Source: Dehalococcoidia bacterium
GTDB taxonomy: Bacteria > Chloroflexota > Dehalococcoidia > Lucifugimonadales > Lucifugimonadaceae
DNA length: 55,238 bases
Direction: 5' to 3'
Assembly (NCBI GenBank): GCA_028285005.1
Contig: JANQQP010000023.1
Coordinates: forward strand, 1 to 55,238
Of the stretch, positions 18,441 through 26,714 are shown piece by piece. How positions within the stretch are numbered: the stretch's first letter is position 1; every line of letters begins with the position of its first letter. Made by a program: the position numbers and the translations under genes. Under the pieces are notes generated by a model. It worked only from the letters and a program-made list of their open reading frames with translations, searched no databases and was not told where the DNA came from.

Positions 18441-18612
18441 AGGGTGGTGCACACTGTCGTTCCGAACTCGATTCAGAATCTCTCGCTCACCTCGGCCCTC
18501 CACCACCCACCAATGCCGCGAACTCGCGTTGACCCCATCAACTGCACGTGGCTACCATGGAAGTTCGGAGGGTAGTCTGTCATTCTGAACTCGATTCAGA
18601 ATCTCTCAGCAA
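18441..18612. repeat. repeat cluster 4, two truncated MITE-like halves
   Basis: The gap between moaC and the tRNA-Met gene contains two partial copies of the left half of the 80-bp module. These are about 18455-18495 (TGTCGTTCCGAACTCGATTC) and 18578-18609 (TGTCATTCTGAACTCGATTC), each followed by CAGAATCTCTC. The right halves are absent. No gene is seen from 18403 to 18664. Confidence 0.75.
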
Positions 18613-18664
18613 CCCTCGACGCCGATCAGCGCTATCCGCTGCAATTGGCGTGCACTGCGACGAT

Positions 18665-18741
18665 GGCGATGTAGCTCAGTTGGTTAGAGCGGACGCTTCA
18701 TAAGCGTTAGGTCGGAGGTTCAAGTCCTCTCATCGCCACCA
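18665..18741 (+). tRNA. tRNA-Met (CAT), elongator type
   Basis: A 77-nt cloverleaf. The acceptor GGCGATG pairs perfectly with CATCGCC, the D-arm is GCTC..GAGC, the anticodon loop is TTCATAA, the T-arm GAGGTTCAAGTCCTC is intact, and CCA is encoded. The G1-C72 pair and the lack of a GGG/CCC anticodon stem argue against an initiator tRNA. An Ile2 tRNA (lysidine-modified CAT) cannot be fully excluded. Confidence 0.95.
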
Positions 18742-18792
18742 TTTTCTTCGCCTCACCCTGAACCGCCAGCAACAGCCCTCGAGAACAATCTC

Positions 18793-19476
18793 ATGAAGTG
18801 GCATGCGGTACTGTTCGACCTCGACGACACGCTCTACTCAAGAGTGGCAACGCTTCGCCGGACCATCCAACGCCTTCTTGAGGTCCACGCCGGGTCAGAT
18901 ATCGGAGAATCGCTCGCCTCAGCCGTAGACCGGATCATCAACTGGGACATATTCGAGTACCAGGGGACCGACGGAAACCAAACTCGCCTGATGCGCATGG
19001 AGCAGATCAAGAGCGAATTTCCGGCAATCACGGCGCCAGCCGAAGAGCTACTCAGCTTCTATCGAGCAGAGATGATCCGCCAGATCATTCCAGACTCGGC
19101 CATGGAACCTGTTCTCGGAGCGCTGGACCGGACACAAACTCCGTGGGGTGTGATCACAAACGGTGACCGGTTTCAGTTGAGAAAGATCACATCGCTGGGC
19201 CTTGATAGTCGTCCTGCGCATGTGACCATCTCCGCCGTCGAGGGCTGGCGAAAACCGGACGCTCGGCTTTTTAACCTGGCGCTTGAGCGGATGGGAGTTG
19301 AAGACCCGAGAACGGCGCTGATGGTCGGAGACAACCCGGTGGCAGACATCCAGGGAGCGATGAAAGTTGGCATGGAGACCGCATGGCTGACCCTGGGCCG
19401 TTCGTGGAACCAGGCCGAATACCAACCCGGAATTCGGCTCAATTCCCTGTCCGACCTTCTAGAACACCTGGACTAG
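18793..19476 (+). CDS. HAD-family phosphatase
   Basis: A 227-residue HAD subfamily IA hydrolase. Motif I is LFDLDDTLYS with the nucleophile Asp, motif II is VITNGD, motif III is the Lys in GWRKPDARLF, and motif IV is MVGDNPVADIQGA. A helical C1 cap lies between motifs I and II. It resembles YjjG-like nucleotidases and phosphoglycolate phosphatases, but substrate cannot be assigned. It is a monocistron between tRNA genes. Confidence 0.9.
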   Translation: MKWHAVLFDLDDTLYSRVATLRRTIQRLLEVHAGSDIGESLASAVDRIINWDIFEYQGTDGNQTRLMRMEQIKSEFPAITAPAEELLSFYRAEMIRQIIPDSAMEPVLGALDRTQTPWGVITNGDRFQLRKITSLGLDSRPAHVTISAVEGWRKPDARLFNLALERMGVEDPRTALMVGDNPVADIQGAMKVGMETAWLTLGRSWNQAEYQPGIRLNSLSDLLEHLD

Positions 19477-19535
19477 ACCAGCATCAGTGCGCGCGTAGTC
19501 ACTCTTTCTAGCAACGGAACCTGCGCGCTCCCACC

Positions 19536-19566
19536 TTGCGCCGTCCGCCGTCTCTGCGGGTACAAT
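19536..19566 (+). promoter_or_regulatory. candidate sigma-70 promoter for the tRNA cluster
   Basis: TACAAT at 19561-19566 matches the -10 consensus at five of six positions and ends 9 bases before tRNA-Val(CAC). A weak -35, TTGCGC, lies at 19536-19541 with a 19-bp spacer, which is long. Confidence 0.4.
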
Positions 19567-19575
19567 TGAGCGCTC

Positions 19576-19652
19576 GGGCGGTTAGCTCAGCTGGTTAGAG
19601 CGCTTGCTTCACACGCAAGAGGTCGAGGGTTCGAGTCCCCCATCGCCCACCA
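19576..19652 (+). tRNA. tRNA-Val (CAC)
   Basis: A 77-nt cloverleaf with acceptor GGGCGGT pairing ATCGCCC (one G-T), anticodon stem CTTGC/GCAAG, loop TTCACAC, T-arm GAGGGTTCGAGTCCCCC and an encoded CCA. First of three closely spaced tRNAs. Confidence 0.95.
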
Positions 19653-19698
19653 GCAATGCATGCCCAACCCCTGAAATCGCAAAAGCTGGACCAGACGG

Positions 19699-19784
19699 GC
19701 CGAGGTGGCGAAACGGTAGACGCGCTACGTTCAGGGCGTAGTGTCCTTACGGACGTGAGAGTTCGAATCTCTCCCTCGGCACCA
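19699..19784 (+). tRNA. tRNA-Leu (CAG)
   Basis: An 86-nt class II tRNA. The acceptor GCCGAGG pairs with CCTCGGC, the anticodon stem is CTACG/CGTAG with loop TTCAGGG, and a long variable arm with a GTCC/GGAC stem is present. CCA is encoded. Confidence 0.95.
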
Positions 19785-19804
19785 CACATATAGTTGGCCA
19801 ACTT

Positions 19805-19881
19805 GCGCTTGTAGCTCAGCTGGATAGAGCGCAGCCCTGCGAAGGCTGAGGTCGTGGGTTCGAATCCCGCCAAGCGCGCCA
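19805..19881 (+). tRNA. tRNA-Arg (GCG)
   Basis: A 77-nt cloverleaf. The acceptor GCGCTTG pairs with CAAGCGC, the D-arm is GCTC/GAGC, the anticodon stem is CAGCC/GGCTG with loop CTGCGAA, and the T-arm GTGGGTTCGAATCCCGC is slightly imperfect. U33 precedes GCG, so the anticodon is GCG reading CGC (Arg). Most bacteria decode CGC with an A34 (inosine) tRNA instead, so this is unusual. CCA is encoded. Confidence 0.92.
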
Positions 19882-20126
19882 CTCTTCCACTTTTGCTGTC
19901 TCTCTCCTCAACGCGGGGAACAAATACGCGGCTCGCGGCGTTCTATCTCTACAGGCTCTACATATTCGGGTAATGTCGCTCCTGTAGAATTCGTTGAGTT
20001 GACAACGTTCTGAGGCTACATAGCCTTTGGCTCGCATTGAGCCGCGAGTTCAACGGAACGGCACCACCCGGGCTGCGAACCGTCACGATAACGTCCTTCG
20101 GAATCCAGTCTCAGCCGAGGCTCGTA

Positions 20127-20154
20127 ACAGCCAGCGTGCAGGCACGCTGGCTGT
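20127..20154. terminator. perfect 13-bp inverted repeat upstream of tRNA-Val(TAC)
   Basis: ACAGCCAGCGTGC, a 2-base centre AG, then GCACGCTGGCTGT: a perfect 13-bp stem. Neither strand has a U-run after it, so it is not a classical rho-independent terminator. It could end the upstream tRNA transcript, act as a processing site, or be a binding site. The rest of 19882-20170 contains no gene; TTGACA at 19999-20004 is a possible -35 without a good -10. Confidence 0.5.
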
Positions 20155-20170
20155 GTCCCGAAACCTATTC

Positions 20171-20247
20171 GGGCGATTAGCTCAGCTGGCTAGAGCACCT
20201 GCCTTACAAGCAGGGGGTCGCAGGTTCGAGTCCTGCATCGCCCACCA
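20171..20247 (+). tRNA. tRNA-Val (TAC)
   Basis: A 77-nt cloverleaf. The acceptor GGGCGAT pairs perfectly with ATCGCCC, the anticodon stem is CCTGC/GCAGG with loop CTTACAA, the T-arm GCAGGTTCGAGTCCTGC is perfect, and CCA is encoded. It lies 31 bases before the MoxR gene. Confidence 0.96.
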
Positions 20248-20278
20248 TGTTCGATGAAGTAGTAGATGCACGGCCTAC

Positions 20279-21271
20279 ATGAGTGGCCGACCAGGGGGGA
20301 AAGTGACACTTTCCGCAGAGCCGACCAAGCTAGCCGAAAGCCTCGTCGAGAACATAAGCAACGTTATCGTCGGCAAGCGGGAAGCCATTGAGCTCTCGCT
20401 CGTCTCGCTGTTCTCACGCGGCCACATCCTTATAGAAGACGTGCCGGGCGTTGGAAAGACGATGCTCGCACGCTCCATCGCCGTCACAACGGGCTGTGAC
20501 TTCCGCCGGCTCCAGTTCACACCGGACCTGCTACCGAGCGACGTCACAGGCGCATCGATCTTCAACCAGAAGACCGAGAACTTTGAGTTCCGCACCGGTC
20601 CGATCATGGCCCAGATCGTCCTTGCGGACGAGGTCAACAGAGCGACTCCCAAGACTCAGTCGGCGCTGCTCGAGGCCATGGGTGAGCGTCAGGTCACTGT
20701 TGAAGGCGTGACTCACATGCTGCCTGAGCCGTTCATGGTGATGGCCACTCAGAACCCGATTGAGTACGAAGGCACCTTCCCGCTGCCGGAAGCACAACTC
20801 GACCGATTCTTCATGCGAATCTCCCTCGGTTACCCATCTCGTGAAGAAGAGGTGGCGATCATGGACCGGCGAGAGTCGGTTGACCCGATCGACCAGCTCA
20901 CATCCGCCTGCAAGCCGGAGGACATCCTCGAGATTCAGAAGCAGGCAGACGATGTCTACATCAACGAACTGGTCAAGCAGTACATCGTCGATCTAGCTAA
21001 CGCCACAAGAGACCACCGCGAGGCTGCTCTAGGAGTATCACCAAGGGCATCGCTGAACCTGATGAAGGGCGCCAAAGCGATGGCAATGGTCCGGGCTCGC
21101 GACTTCGTGACGCCGGACGATGTCAAGGCAATCGCGGTGCCCGTCATGGCGCACCGCGTCCTGCTTTCGCCTTCTGCACGCATGCGCGGCATCACGCAGG
21201 CTGCGGTGGTTGACGAGATCCTCAACACTGTCCCGGTGCCTGGCGGCGGAGGTGGACGCGCCCCCGCCTAG
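20279..21271 (+). CDS. MoxR-type AAA+ ATPase
   Basis: A 330-residue MoxR ATPase, usually a chaperone for assembly or activation of complexes with DUF58/VWA proteins. Walker A is EDVPGVGKTML, Walker B is VLADEVNRATPKTQSALLEA, sensor 1 is VMATQNPIEYEGT, and the C-terminal lid carries SPRASLNLMKGAKA. The frame opens at ATG 20279 without a Shine-Dalgarno. GTG at 20303 (codon 9) sits just behind AGGGGGGAAA and is a credible true start. It heads an operon with a DUF58 protein (68 nt downstream) and a transglutaminase-like membrane protein. Confidence 0.94.
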   Translation: MSGRPGGKVTLSAEPTKLAESLVENISNVIVGKREAIELSLVSLFSRGHILIEDVPGVGKTMLARSIAVTTGCDFRRLQFTPDLLPSDVTGASIFNQKTENFEFRTGPIMAQIVLADEVNRATPKTQSALLEAMGERQVTVEGVTHMLPEPFMVMATQNPIEYEGTFPLPEAQLDRFFMRISLGYPSREEEVAIMDRRESVDPIDQLTSACKPEDILEIQKQADDVYINELVKQYIVDLANATRDHREAALGVSPRASLNLMKGAKAMAMVRARDFVTPDDVKAIAVPVMAHRVLLSPSARMRGITQAAVVDEILNTVPVPGGGGGRAPA

Positions 21272-21339
21272 ACCGAAGATTCACACTACGAAGTGGCCGG
21301 GGCGGGCCAGCCGACACCAACGACCACTACGGATAGCTA

Positions 21340-22785
21340 ATGCTGCGAGAGCGACCACAGGGCTACACACCGGGCAGGACAGGACTCGGGGCAACACCCG
21401 CGCTGCCCGGACAGACCGCCGATACCGAACGCAGCGGCGGCAGGGTGATCAGGAACCTGAAGCGGAGGCCCGTCCTCTACGCCATCCTCTCGCTCATGGT
21501 CCTGCTGCTGCTCAGCTCGATGGCGACAGGATTCGACCTCGCCGTCAGGCTCAACTACATCCTCGCTCTACTCATCGTCGTCTCATGGATCTGGTCGCGC
21601 GCAGGAGCAAGCCAGATCGACGCCGAGGTAAGACGCCCTTCCGGTCCGTTCTCCGTCGGCGACACCGTGAACGAGCAGATCACTATCTACAACCGCGGTC
21701 GCACACCAAAGGCATGGGTCGAAGTTGAAGACAAGACCAGCCTGCCAGGAGTCAGCTTCAGCCAGGTCACTCCGCTAGGGATCATGGTGCCGTTCAGCGT
21801 CGTCGACTCACAGGCGCGACTTACGAAGAGAGGCGAGTTCACACTCGGTCCGCTCGTCGTCAGAGTCGCTGATCCGTTCTCGCTGTTTCCTAGAGAGATC
21901 GAGTTCGAGGGCGCGGAGAAGGCACTCGTCTACCCGAGAATCGTCCCGCTGCCAGACTTCGCGGCACCGAACCCGCATCTCGTTGGCGAGCACTCCCGTA
22001 GACACCGCGCAAATGTCGTCAGCACAGATGTCGCATCGGTCCGCGAGTACGCGGCGGGCGACAGCATCAGCCGAATCCACTGGCTGACAACAGCCCGTAC
22101 AGGTCGCTTGATGGTCAAGCAGTTCGACCAGGGCTCATCAAGCCACCTCTGGGTTGTGTTCGACCAGCATGTCGATTCACAGGCGGGCGAGGGTGAAGAT
22201 TCGACCGACGAGTACGGTGCCACGCTTGCCGCATCAGTCGTCGACCGCTACGGCAAGGCGTTCCTGCCCGTTGGCTACAGCGCTCATGGCAGCGAATCGC
22301 TCGTCGCGGCACCGGAACAGTCATCTGCTCACAAAGAGACAGTCATGCGGCACATTGCAGCCAGCCTGCCGGTAGGGCAAACACCTCTGCTGAATGTGCT
22401 TGCCGACCTTGAACGCGAGTTCAGCCAGGCCACTTCACTTGTCGTCATCACGGCAGCCGGTGACGGCGAATGGGTGGAAGCACTGTCCGGTCTTCAGCGT
22501 CGAGGCGTCAAGGTGAGCACCGTCGTCATGGACCGCGCCTCTTTCGGCGGCGAGGACAACTCGTATGCGGTCGAACGGCTCGTCGGTGCTGGCATCAAGA
22601 CATTCAGAGTGCGCCACGGTGACTCTCTCGGTGGAGCGCTGAGCACAGCCGTCGGTTGGGAAGGCCCCGAAGCATCAGAGAGCGCCATAGTTTCAGACGC
22701 TCCTGCTTCAGATGGCGTCGAAGAGTCCCGCATGCCGACAGCCTCATCTGCGTCCTCGCCACCAGCATCCGAGGTGGCGGATTGA
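21340..22785 (+). CDS. DUF58 domain membrane protein
   Basis: A 481-residue protein with two adjacent hydrophobic helices near residues 45-88, then a long soluble part. The DUF58 signature VREYAAGDSISRIHW followed by LTTARTGRLMVKQFD is intact around residue 235. The C-terminal ~40 residues are Ser/Ala/Pro-rich and probably disordered. DUF58 proteins are regular partners of MoxR ATPases, which supports a shared complex. A GTG at 21445 (codon 36) is an alternative start nearer the first helix. Its stop codon overlaps the TTG start of the next gene (TTGA). Confidence 0.9.
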   Translation: MLRERPQGYTPGRTGLGATPALPGQTADTERSGGRVIRNLKRRPVLYAILSLMVLLLLSSMATGFDLAVRLNYILALLIVVSWIWSRAGASQIDAEVRRPSGPFSVGDTVNEQITIYNRGRTPKAWVEVEDKTSLPGVSFSQVTPLGIMVPFSVVDSQARLTKRGEFTLGPLVVRVADPFSLFPREIEFEGAEKALVYPRIVPLPDFAAPNPHLVGEHSRRHRANVVSTDVASVREYAAGDSISRIHWLTTARTGRLMVKQFDQGSSSHLWVVFDQHVDSQAGEGEDSTDEYGATLAASVVDRYGKAFLPVGYSAHGSESLVAAPEQSSAHKETVMRHIAASLPVGQTPLLNVLADLEREFSQATSLVVITAAGDGEWVEALSGLQRRGVKVSTVVMDRASFGGEDNSYAVERLVGAGIKTFRVRHGDSLGGALSTAVGWEGPEASESAIVSDAPASDGVEESRMPTASSASSPPASEVAD

Positions 22786-25469
22786 GCACCGCAGCGCCGA
22801 CTATCGGCTCCGGTCTGCCAGGAGGCCCACGCGCACCGCGATCCATTGACGCCATGGACCGGCAGCGCAACTGGCCTCAGCTGCCGTTCGAAGACGCATT
22901 CAAGCGCGTCCCGGTTGAAGACTGGATCACCTTCATACTGCTCGGCGTCATGCTCATCTCCGTAGGCTGGGCCGTTCAGCTGGCTGAGTGGGGCGACCTT
23001 CCTCCGATCATCCCCACCCTTCTGCTTGGCTGGGTTGCCGGTTTCATAGCATCACGCAACCGACTGCCGGCGGCCGTCAACATCGCGTTTGCCGCCGCCA
23101 TCGGCTTCGCCGTCATCATGTGGCAGGGTTCGATTCCAGCCGACGGCACCAACGTCGCAGATCGAGCCAGAGACGCCTGGGACCGCTTCTGGGCATGGAT
23201 CACCGTGGCCCAGGAAGGCGGCATCAGCAACGACTCGGTGCCGTTCTCGCTCATGTTCATGACCGCCTCGTGGATCACCGCGTACACGGTCACGGCGCTC
23301 ACATACCGTGTACGGAACCCGTGGACGCCAATCGTCCTGCTCGCCGTCGGCCTCATGAGCAACCTCAGCTTCCGGCCCGGGCTCCACGAGCAGACCTTCT
23401 TCATATTCATCATCGCCGCGATCGCCCTCTTCGCCCACCTGACCGCGGTGCGGAGGATGGACAGGTGGGAGCGCAGCAATACCCGCTATCCGAAGACGCT
23501 CGCCTGGCTCAGCATGTTCGACGGACTGCTATTCGGCGGCGTCATCGTGATCCTCGTCATCATGCTGCCGATATTCGAACCGCGCTCAGACACCCTCGAC
23601 GAAGCATGGGAAGTTCTGAAATCGCCGATCGAAGCGCTCGAAGACCCGGCCAACAGGCTGCTATCGGGAGTCAAAGCCGAAGACGGCACAGCAGGGCTCT
23701 CACTGCCCGACTCCGTCCTGACCTTCAGAGGCCAGATAGAGCTGACAGAAGAACCGCTGGCATGGGTGACTTCTCGATACGCAACAATGCTGCCCGGCCG
23801 CGTGTATGACGAGTACGCGTCGACGGGATGGCTCGCGACACCGCAGGTAGTGCGTGATGTGGAGGCCAGAGACGAACTGCTACCGGAACCGGTCGATCTC
23901 GGTCGGGAGCGTATTGAGCAACTGATCCAGCCATTGGTGGACACCGACCTCGTGCTGCCAGCGGGTGGCGCATTCAGCGTTGACCGTGACACGCAGGTCG
24001 AATACCTCCAGCCAGTCACATACCGCGTCCCGCTAACCGGAGCGGTCGGAGCGCTCGCCTCGCTACCTGACGATGTCCGACAGCTCGCATTCGACACTCG
24101 CTTTGAGCTTGTTGACGTGGCCTCCGACGATGTTGGGTCTGGCGACATCAATCTCACCAACCAGCCGTTGATGGACGAGCAGCAGGTGATCGATGCCCTG
24201 CGCCCGAATGTGCCAGACGAGCTCGAGATCCGACTTGAGAAGAATGGTGCCGACCTGATCTCGGCGCTCAATGTGAGACGCATCGGCCCTGAGGAGCCAG
24301 TAGGGGCGGTGTTTAAGGAAGAGGTGCAAGCAGAACGGCTCTATACCGTCACCACATATGTCCTGACCGCCGACAACGATGAACTCAGGGCATCGGGCAC
24401 CGACTACCCCGGCTGGGTCAAGGACCGCTACCTGTCCTTGCCGGACTCGCTGCCGATAGATGTGCGACTACTGGCCGACCAGATCATCCGCGCCACGGGT
24501 GCTGTGACGCCATACGAAAAGACTCGTGCCATCCAGGCCTTCCTGCAACAGCAGGAGTACTCGCTCGAGATCGCCGGACCGCAGGCCAACCAGGACGGAG
24601 TCTTCTATTTCCTGTTTGAGACACAGTTGGAGCCCTGCCCGTCCGACAACCTGGAATGCGACACTTCCCGGATCAAGGGCTACAGCCAGTACTTTGGCTC
24701 GGCTGGCACGGTGCTACTCCGTGCCGCCGGGGTGCCAGCCCGCATGGTGGCAGGCTGGGCGGCAGGCGACTACGTTCCAGCGGCCGGTAAGTTCCTGATC
24801 AGGGACGAAGACCGCCACGGCTGGACGCAGGCCTACTTCGCAGACTACGGCTGGGTCGACATCGAAGTCACCCCCGGCCGAGTGGATGTTGACCGGGGCC
24901 AACAGTTCTCGGTTGAGCCGTCGGGCGCCGGTGGACTGCCCGACATTGAAGCTATCGAAGACGACACACTCTTCGACGAAGACCTCGCCGGCCTGGACGA
25001 GCTGGCTCGACGAGCCAGAGAAGCGGCCCTCGCCCAGCGCGATGCTGATGCCGCCGCGAGCGGCAGCGGGTTCCCGTGGATGGCCGTCATCATCCCGGGG
25101 GCGATCGCAGGTGTCATCGCCCTCATCTACATCGCGTGGATGCTCTGGCACCGCGGTATGTCCGATGCAGAGGCCGCCTACACCAAGATGATCCGGGCCG
25201 GACGGCTGTTGGGCGTTAAGCGCCGACGCTGGGACACTCCGACCGAATATGCCAACGCTATCGGCATTGTGGCTCCAGGCGTGGCAGAATCTGCGATGCT
25301 GATCGCTGTCGAGTTCGAACGCGGGCGTTATGCTCCGTCCCGAGACAATGCCGGTTCTAACGGGCTGCAGAAGCACTGGCGGCGCGTGCTGCGCGGTCTA
25401 CTGGGCTACAGGGCCAGGCAGATCGGCGGCGCCGGACCCGAGTTCGGTGAGCGGCGCGGCGCCACGTAG
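22782..25469 (+). CDS. transglutaminase-like membrane protein with DUF4129 tail, degenerate catalytic triad
   Basis: An 895-residue TgpA-like protein. Several N-terminal membrane helices (about residues 45-270) precede a large extracytoplasmic region, a transglutaminase-like domain (about 590-710), one helix near residue 765, and a cytoplasmic DUF4129 segment. The domain is marked by LLRAAGVPARMVAGW. The catalytic Cys position of the family is Ser635 (KGYSQYF), His679 is kept, and the Asp position is Glu695 (DIEVTPG). Ordinary Cys-His-Asp chemistry is therefore unlikely. I choose TTG at 22782, which overlaps the DUF58 stop as TTGA and has GAGGTGG upstream; an earlier start would run 126 bases into DUF58. 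Confidence 0.88.
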   Translation: MSTAAPTIGSGLPGGPRAPRSIDAMDRQRNWPQLPFEDAFKRVPVEDWITFILLGVMLISVGWAVQLAEWGDLPPIIPTLLLGWVAGFIASRNRLPAAVNIAFAAAIGFAVIMWQGSIPADGTNVADRARDAWDRFWAWITVAQEGGISNDSVPFSLMFMTASWITAYTVTALTYRVRNPWTPIVLLAVGLMSNLSFRPGLHEQTFFIFIIAAIALFAHLTAVRRMDRWERSNTRYPKTLAWLSMFDGLLFGGVIVILVIMLPIFEPRSDTLDEAWEVLKSPIEALEDPANRLLSGVKAEDGTAGLSLPDSVLTFRGQIELTEEPLAWVTSRYATMLPGRVYDEYASTGWLATPQVVRDVEARDELLPEPVDLGRERIEQLIQPLVDTDLVLPAGGAFSVDRDTQVEYLQPVTYRVPLTGAVGALASLPDDVRQLAFDTRFELVDVASDDVGSGDINLTNQPLMDEQQVIDALRPNVPDELEIRLEKNGADLISALNVRRIGPEEPVGAVFKEEVQAERLYTVTTYVLTADNDELRASGTDYPGWVKDRYLSLPDSLPIDVRLLADQIIRATGAVTPYEKTRAIQAFLQQQEYSLEIAGPQANQDGVFYFLFETQLEPCPSDNLECDTSRIKGYSQYFGSAGTVLLRAAGVPARMVAGWAAGDYVPAAGKFLIRDEDRHGWTQAYFADYGWVDIEVTPGRVDVDRGQQFSVEPSGAGGLPDIEAIEDDTLFDEDLAGLDELARRAREAALAQRDADAAASGSGFPWMAVIIPGAIAGVIALIYIAWMLWHRGMSDAEAAYTKMIRAGRLLGVKRRRWDTPTEYANAIGIVAPGVAESAMLIAVEFERGRYAPSRDNAGSNGLQKHWRRVLRGLLGYRARQIGGAGPEFGERRGAT

Positions 25470-25531
25470 CTCTTCGTCCGACAACCACTGTTCTCAACTA
25501 ATCACTGCTGACCCGATCGGGAGACCTGTAG

Positions 25532-26068
25532 ATGCATTACGACGTTTTCGAAACGGAGATGGGCTGGGTCGCGATCGTCGGAAACGAACGCGGCGTTGTG
25601 CGAATGAGCCTGCCTGAACCGATAGTCGAACAGGCCTACGACCACGTTCGGCCGGAGATCGAGCACGCAGAGCTCGATCCGGATGCGTTGGCTGATGTCC
25701 GGGCGAAAGTTCAAGACTACTGCGCCGGCAAAGACGCCGACCTTACCCGGGTAGAGATCGACATGAGCAGCATGTCGCCGTTCTTCAGGAAGGCGCGTGA
25801 GGCTTGCCGGTCAATCCCGAGCGGTGAAACCCGTACCTACGCGTGGCTGGCTGAGCAGGCTGGCAATGTGCGCGCCGCTCGTGGCGCAGGCCAGGCGATG
25901 GCCAAGAACCCGGTTGCCCTGCTCGTGCCCTGCCATCGTGTCATCGGATCAGATGGCGAACTGCACGGCTTTGGTGGAGGCGTAGGTATTCCAATGAAGG
26001 AACGCTTACTGCGAATGGAGAGCACAGGGGCTCAGGCTGGTGCGCCTGCGCCCCAGGTCAGTGCTTAG
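25532..26068 (+). CDS. ogt: methylated-DNA--protein-cysteine methyltransferase
   Basis: A 178-residue suicide repair protein that transfers alkyl groups from O6-alkylguanine to its own Cys134. The active-site signature LLVPCHRVIGSDGELHGFGG is complete, and RTYAWLAEQAG with RAAGQA-like RAARGAGQAMAKNP forms the recognition helix region. Length fits the Ogt class without an Ada domain. It lies 62 nt after the transglutaminase-like gene. Its stop overlaps the stop of the convergent lipoprotein gene by 4 bases. Confidence 0.95.
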   Translation: MHYDVFETEMGWVAIVGNERGVVRMSLPEPIVEQAYDHVRPEIEHAELDPDALADVRAKVQDYCAGKDADLTRVEIDMSSMSPFFRKAREACRSIPSGETRTYAWLAEQAGNVRAARGAGQAMAKNPVALLVPCHRVIGSDGELHGFGGGVGIPMKERLLRMESTGAQAGAPAPQVSA

Positions 26069-26553
26069 CCCGCGTTCTGTCTGCGTATTCTCAAGGATGG
26101 CGTCTCTTTCATGCAGATGATGTATCGCCAATCCTCCTCCACCCACTCCTCTTCTGAGGGCACGAACGCGTATTTGGTAACGAACCGACTGAGATCCGTT
26201 CCGCAAGTTGAACCTATGCGACGGAGGAGAGGTTCCGACCCTGGATACGGGCCATCGGGCTGCTCCGAGAGTCCGGTGACCTCGAACTTGCTTCGAACAT
26301 CTTCGCACTCAACTACTTCGACGGTCTCGACATCCATTCCATGGATTGGTTCGCCGAAGCCCCTGATGCAGTCGCCCTGTCGGAGATCAGTGGTTTGAAC
26401 AACGCCCATGTTCCGTGTGCTCTCGGGCTCGCCCGGTGCTGATTGAACTGAGTTTTCACCGGATGCCGGCGACGCCAATCCGCCGCAAGCGGTAACTAAG
26501 ATCAGTGCGAATCCGAGTGTGAATAGCAGCCCAAGTGATCGTAGGCTCGCCAT
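26065..26553 (-). CDS. small lipoprotein, septum-formation-like domain
   Basis: A 162-residue lipoprotein whose signal peptide ends at VTACG (Cys23). The mature part has DLRQGDCIRGFGEP, VEVVECEDVRSKFEVTG, GPYPGSEPLL and a late W..IICM. This Cys spacing and pattern resemble the Septum_form type domain found in exported proteins of actinobacteria and Chloroflexota. The function is unknown; it is probably anchored on the outer face of the membrane. It converges with ogt with a 4-base overlap. Confidence 0.7.
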   Translation of the reverse strand: MASLRSLGLLFTLGFALILVTACGGLASPASGENSVQSAPGEPESTRNMGVVQTTDLRQGDCIRGFGEPIHGMDVETVEVVECEDVRSKFEVTGLSEQPDGPYPGSEPLLRRIGSTCGTDLSRFVTKYAFVPSEEEWVEEDWRYIICMKETPSLRIRRQNAG

Positions 26554-26633
26554 GTTCGAAACTCCCTGGCTAGTCAGTAGGAATCGGTCATCGCTCCTAC
26601 GCTAGTAGAGGGGTTTCGACTGGACTTAGGCTG

Positions 26634-26651
26634 AACCTGCGGCCGCAGGTT
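26634..26651. promoter_or_regulatory. perfect 18-bp palindrome upstream of the small lipoprotein gene
   Basis: AACCTGCGGCCGCAGGTT is a perfect dyad with no loop. It lies 81-98 bases upstream of the lipoprotein start and about 65 bases past the end of the DUF2007 gene on the same strand. It could be an operator; the lack of a loop and U-run argues against a terminator. Confidence 0.45.
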
Positions 26652-26714
26652 TGAATCGAGTGTTGTTTTATCAGTGCGGGATATCAACTCACCGGCGAAC
26701 GATAGCAGGCAAGT

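Noticed and set aside
19595..19882. Frames across the tRNA cluster
   Set aside because: They cover tRNA genes and have no coding character.
22656..22781. Upstream start for the transglutaminase-like gene
   Set aside because: It would lie inside the DUF58 coding sequence; the TTG at 22782 has a Shine-Dalgarno and a stop/start overlap.
22988..23809. A 273-residue Arg/His-rich frame inside the transglutaminase-like gene
   Set aside because: Same strand, other frame, composition of a shifted reading of membrane helices; no motif.
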